Shown: one piece after another, positions 5,172 through 5,964 of the stretch
Layout: each line of letters opens with the position of its first letter
Numbering within the stretch: position 1 is the first letter of the stretch
Origin: Chlamydiota bacterium
GTDB lineage: Bacteria > Chlamydiota > Chlamydiia > Chlamydiales > JAJFMB01
Reading direction: 5' to 3'
NCBI GenBank assembly: GCA_021772355.1
Contig: JAJFMB010000179.1
Location: 1 to 5,964, forward strand
DNA length: 5,964 nucleotides
The notes under the pieces: model-generated
Seen by the model: the letters and a program-made list of their open reading frames with translations, nothing else
The model's database searches: none
What the model was told of the DNA's origin: nothing
Made by a program: the position numbers and the translations under genes

Positions 5172-5964
5172 TTGTTCGTGATGAGCTGTTGCAGTTTTTT
5201 AAGTGTCTTTTCTTGAACCACACCGCGGTTAATGAGGCGGCCATTGATCGGAATGATTTTTGAACCTCCATCAGTCCAAGTTGCCTCATTCGTATAGCGT
5301 TGGAAAAATGCTTGGACTTTTCTTTGTGAATAATTTTGCTTTGCTCGTATTGCAATACCCGGCCTTCCATGAAGCTCTTTAAACCGCATAACAGAGGCAG
5401 TCATGTCTTCCGGGGAAATATTATCGACATAATCCTCAAAAGGAGAATTATAGTGTCTATCTGAGATGGTTAACTCCGGCAACTGCTCAAAGCTCTCTTT
5501 CCCACCACAAATGGACACCATCAAGTTGAAAACATGTTCTATAGTGTTGAGCTGGGGATAGCTATTAAGGAGTTCAGCGTGATCAGTTTCGATCTGAGTT
5601 ACCTTAGTATTCAAATCTATAAGAATTTTTCTAAGGTTTTCTTTTTCATTTTTATAATGAGTAAGAGTGTGTTGAAGATGTATCTGAGCCTCTGATTCTT
5701 TAGAGTAAAATTGAAATCGAAGCAAGAATTGATGGATTTTTGCTACGAGACCTTGACGATCTTGAAGCAGAGAGACAAGATGACCACACCACGTTTTTTG
5801 GTGAGAGCTTAATTCCTGCCTAGCGGTGCGGATCTTTTGTTCGATACCCTGAGATTTCTGTTGTTCACTAGTGATGGCTTTATTGAGTGCCTGCAAACTC
5901 TCATGGACTCTTGCGTACTGATAATAATGATTTTGACTTAAATTGATTCGTGGTTTCGTTTTAT
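5144..5964 (-). CDS. Second copy of the uncharacterised coiled-coil family, 5' end beyond the right edge
   Basis: A paralogue of the protein at 3686-4501. The frame stays open to the right edge, so at least 272 complete codons are present. A start at TTG 5896 (250 residues) would be wrong, because the 22 codons upstream encode KTKPRINLSQNHYYQYARVH, which aligns with the other copy's TNLKLDQDHYYQYEKV. The true start must lie a few bases past 5964, giving about 274 residues. Shared blocks include KTW and a following G, GLVAKIHQFLLRFQFY, VFNLMVSICGGKE, EQLPELTI, DYVDNISP, ELHGRPGIAIRAK, FFQRYT, WTDGG and VQEKTLKKLQQLI. Between VFN and IRAK the two proteins agree at 51 of 66 positions by eye, while the coiled-coil region between FY and the VFN block is much more divergent. 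No membrane segment or signal peptide is visible. The stop lies inside the DUF2937 gene (28-bp overlap). Function unknown. Confidence 0.88.
   Translation of the reverse strand, partial: KTKPRINLSQNHYYQYARVHESLQALNKAITSEQQKSQGIEQKIRTARQELSSHQKTWCGHLVSLLQDRQGLVAKIHQFLLRFQFYSKESEAQIHLQHTLTHYKNEKENLRKILIDLNTKVTQIETDHAELLNSYPQLNTIEHVFNLMVSICGGKESFEQLPELTISDRHYNSPFEDYVDNISPEDMTASVMRFKELHGRPGIAIRAKQNYSQRKVQAFFQRYTNEATWTDGGSKIIPINGRLINRGVVQEKTLKKLQQLITNNHVDEVRLA
5184..5200 (+). terminator. Possible weak intrinsic terminator after the DUF2937 gene
   Basis: AGCTG (5184-5188) can pair with CAGTT (5192-5196), with one G:T pair and a 3-nt loop, and six T residues run from 5195 to 5200. It sits 12 nt after the stop of the DUF2937 gene. 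The stem is short. The same bases encode the conserved LQQL of the opposite-strand gene, so the structure may be a by-product of that coding sequence. Confidence 0.25.

Noticed and set aside
5155..5370. Minus-strand open frame in another phase inside the right-edge gene
   Set aside because: A shadow of the paralogous gene, which is confirmed by its match to the other copy.
3686..5964. Toxin-antitoxin, phage-defence or transposon interpretation of the paralogous pair
   Set aside because: No nuclease, transposase, NTPase or DNA-binding motif and no terminal repeats were seen; the pair is better described as an uncharacterised family.

Overview
The window looks like a stretch of a bacterial chromosome of moderate-to-low GC. 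Genes are tightly packed, several overlap, and the promoters are AT-rich sigma70-like sites. No RNA gene, mobile element or CRISPR array is visible. The combination of a YusI/ArsC-like protein, a KefB-type antiporter, a CDF transporter and two copies of a family I cannot name is compatible with an environmental chlamydia (Waddlia/Parachlamydia type). That is a guess from the general look of the genes. DUF2937 is widespread in proteobacteria, so a gammaproteobacterial host is not excluded.

Layout. Bases 1-227 (minus) hold the first 75 codons of a gene that runs off the left edge. It has its own extended -10 promoter. Bases 228-368 are a divergent intergenic region with that promoter and, for the other strand, an imperfect palindrome over a weak promoter. 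Bases 369-3668 (plus) are a three-gene operon with overlapping junctions (8 nt and 4 nt): a CxxC thioredoxin-fold protein of the ArsC/Spx superfamily, a CPA2 cation:proton antiporter with a C-terminal RCK module, and a cation diffusion facilitator. Bases 3686-4501 (minus) hold an uncharacterised coiled-coil protein with a strong promoter and ribosome binding site. Bases 4502-4652 are a second divergent intergenic region. Bases 4653-5171 (plus) encode a DUF2937 membrane protein. Bases 5144-5964 (minus) hold a paralogue of the uncharacterised gene; its 3' end overlaps the DUF2937 gene and its 5' end lies beyond the right edge.

How the genes fit together. The operon plausibly couples thiol/redox chemistry (CxxC protein) with ion homeostasis: potassium or sodium against protons through the antiporter, divalent metals through the CDF protein. 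The overlaps imply co-translation, but the functional link is inferred. The right half is dominated by the paralogous pair, whose C-terminal domain is far better conserved than the N-terminal coiled-coil part. This family is the most likely place in the window for undescribed biology.
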